Assembly (NCBI RefSeq): GCF_001635455.1
Contig: NZ_LWEH01000013.1
Location: forward strand, 186,001 to 250,000
Direction: 5' to 3'
Origin: Vibrio sp. HI00D65
Lineage (GTDB): Bacteria; Pseudomonadota; Gammaproteobacteria; Enterobacterales; Vibrionaceae
Length of the DNA stretch: 64,000 bases
In this document: positions 62,746-64,000 of the stretch, piece by piece
Numbering within the stretch: position 1 is the first letter of the stretch
Layout of the letters: every line of letters starts with the position of its first letter
Translations under genes and position numbers: made by a program
Notes under the pieces: generated by a model
Databases searched by the model: none
Told to the model about the DNA's origin: nothing
Seen by the model: the letters and a program-made list of their open reading frames with translations, nothing else

Positions 62746-64000
62746 CTAGCTGATAATGATGATGAAGGTACCGGCTAAGGTCATCAAGATGTTTGCTATT
62801 GCATAGGTGCCTGCATAACCCAGAGCTGGGATTGTTGAGCGAGCGTGGTCATTTACGATGTCCATCGCAGGGGCGCAGGTTCGTGCTCCGATGATCGCAC
62901 CAAACAGTAGTGCGCGGTTCATTTTAAGTACGTAAGCTCCCACTAAATAAGCGAAGAATACAGGGATTACGCTGACTATCAGAGCAATACCAATAACCTG
63001 GGGACCAACTTGAGTTAAGTGCTCAAATATCTTACCACCGGCGCTTAAACCGATACCTACCATAAAGAACATCAAACCGAGGTCTTTGACCATGTTCAGT
63101 GCCCCTTGAGGTACATAACCAAAAGTAGGGTGGTTTGCACGTAGGAAACCTAGCATGATACCTGATAGCAGTAGACCAACCGCGTTACCTAAACCAAATG
63201 AAACTTGGCCAAATGTCATGGTGATCAAACCAAATAGAATGCCCAAGATGAAGAAGCTACAGAAAGCCATTAGATCTGCCATTTGGCTGTGGATCGAGAT
63301 GAAACCAATTTTCTCTGCTAGGCCGTGAACGCGACTCTTCTCACCACTCACTTGTAGAACATCACCTTTAGCAAGCACGATGTTTAAGTCCATAGGCATT
63401 TCAATCTGAGCTCGCACTACGCGGTTAAGGAAACAGCCATATTCAGATAGGTTTAAATCTGAAAGACGTTTACCTGCAATGCTATCGCTCTTAACGACGA
63501 TTTCTTCTTCAACAATACGTAAGTCCAAAAGGTTGCGGTCGAAAACCTCTTTCCCGTTACGAAAGCTTGGGTCCAGACGAGCGTGACTATCTGGGAAACC
63601 AACCAATGCGATCTCATCGCCTTCTTGCAGGATGGCATCCCCATCTGGGTGGGCAAGAATGCCATTACGGCGAATACGTTCGATATAACAACCCGTTTGG
63701 CGGTAGATACCTAGTTCACGTAAGTTTTTGCCGTCTGTCCAAGAGATCAGCTCTTGGCCAACACGATAAGCACGAATGATTGGCAGATAAACCTTGCGCT
63801 GTCCTGATGCACCTAAGCCACGTTCCTGAGCAATTTGTTCGGCTGAGTCGTGTAGGTTCACTTTTTGAAGCTTTGGAATCAGACGGGCAAACATAATCAT
63901 ACTGATAAGGCCAACTAGATAAGCCATCGCGTAACCGACCGATAGGTTTTCGATAATCAGGCTTAAATCCATGTTCCTTGGCACTTCAGCAAGCCCTGAG
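62746..64000 (-). CDS. AspT/YidE/YbjL-type transporter with RCK/TrkA-C domains (5' end outside window)
   Basis: The frame stays open to base 64000, so only about 417 C-terminal residues are seen; ATG 63984 and ATG 63972 are internal Met codons. Order: one end of a membrane domain ([20 protein letters not shown]), two RCK_C/TrkA-C domains ([20 protein letters not shown] with [10 protein letters not shown], then the second ending [11 protein letters not shown]), then the second YidE/YbjL membrane domain ([40 protein letters not shown]). Full proteins are about 560 residues. Family includes the aspartate:alanine exchanger AspT; substrate unknown. Confidence 0.88.
   Translation of the reverse strand, partial: SGLAEVPRNMDLSLIIENLSVGYAMAYLVGLISMIMFARLIPKLQKVNLHDSAEQIAQERGLGASGQRKVYLPIIRAYRVGQELISWTDGKNLRELGIYRQTGCYIERIRRNGILAHPDGDAILQEGDEIALVGFPDSHARLDPSFRNGKEVFDRNLLDLRIVEEEIVVKSDSIAGKRLSDLNLSEYGCFLNRVVRAQIEMPMDLNIVLAKGDVLQVSGEKSRVHGLAEKIGFISIHSQMADLMAFCSFFILGILFGLITMTFGQVSFGLGNAVGLLLSGIMLGFLRANHPTFGYVPQGALNMVKDLGLMFFMVGIGLSAGGKIFEHLTQVGPQVIGIALIVSVIPVFFAYLVGAYVLKMNRALLFGAIIGARTCAPAMDIVNDHARSTIPALGYAGTYAIANILMTLAGTFIIIIS

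Noticed and set aside
1-64000. CRISPR arrays, tRNA and rRNA genes
   Set aside because: I saw no regularly spaced direct repeats, no cloverleaf-like CCA-ending segments and no rRNA-like conserved tracts; a covariance-model scan would be needed to exclude small RNAs.

Overview
The window looks like a piece of a Vibrio chromosome, probably from the Splendidus group. The support is gene content and order: fabV-type enoyl-ACP reductase, psrA-fadE, rsuA divergent from radD with bcr behind rsuA, short-form rplY, a CarRS/VprAB-like two-component pair, a DUF2913 gene, a MITE-like repeat and LapA-type adhesin remains. G+C is moderate. No rRNA, tRNA, CRISPR array, prophage or intact insertion sequence was seen. 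The first gene (pseudouridine synthase) and the last (AspT/YbjL-type transporter) run off the edges.

Layout. 1-6 kb: rRNA/tRNA modification genes, then a ynjB-C-D-F-like ABC transporter operon on the minus strand. 6-16 kb: mostly single genes (META lipoprotein, DUF1289, thiamine-binding-like protein, DEAD-box helicase, LysE exporter, M14 carboxypeptidase, NifW-like protein, HAD phosphatase, and a LysR gene divergent from a SnoaL-like gene), interrupted by a 278-bp MITE-like element. 16-25.5 kb: an accessory run of small plus-strand genes (four GNAT acetyltransferases, an HExxH membrane protein, a LysE exporter, a HAD phosphatase, an AlkD-like protein, nitrilase, nucleotidyltransferase, RDD, Nudix). 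25.5-28.8 kb: a predicted zinc-limitation locus with two convergent COG0523 GTPases and a dksA2-like gene, with two Zur-like palindromes. 28.8-34 kb: an AT-rich, decayed region with a chimeric nucleotidyltransferase/Nudix pseudogene, an MFS transporter, a compact tryptophan-dioxygenase-like gene, a DUF4865 gene and a broken carboxymuconolactone decarboxylase beside a LysR gene. 35-48 kb: core genes (rplY, glycosyltransferase plus DedA-LssY fusion, two-component system with PepSY protein, radD, rsuA, bcr), with a heavily mutated VOC pseudogene at 38.1 kb. 49-57.8 kb: AttEFGH-like lipoprotein/lipid export operon, nhaA, then a TolC/OmpA pair beside the stub of a giant adhesin. 58-62.5 kb: fatty-acid module psrA-fadE-fabV.

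The most notable system is the zinc-limitation locus. One GTPase has the normal CxCC metal motif. Its convergent paralogue carries SxSS at exactly the same residue positions, and the adjacent DksA paralogue has also lost its zinc-finger cysteines. The paralogue has its own Zur-like box, and a second box lies between the CxCC GTPase and dksA2. This looks like a cysteine-sparing pair of proteins made under zinc starvation, and the cysteine-less GTPase deserves a closer look.
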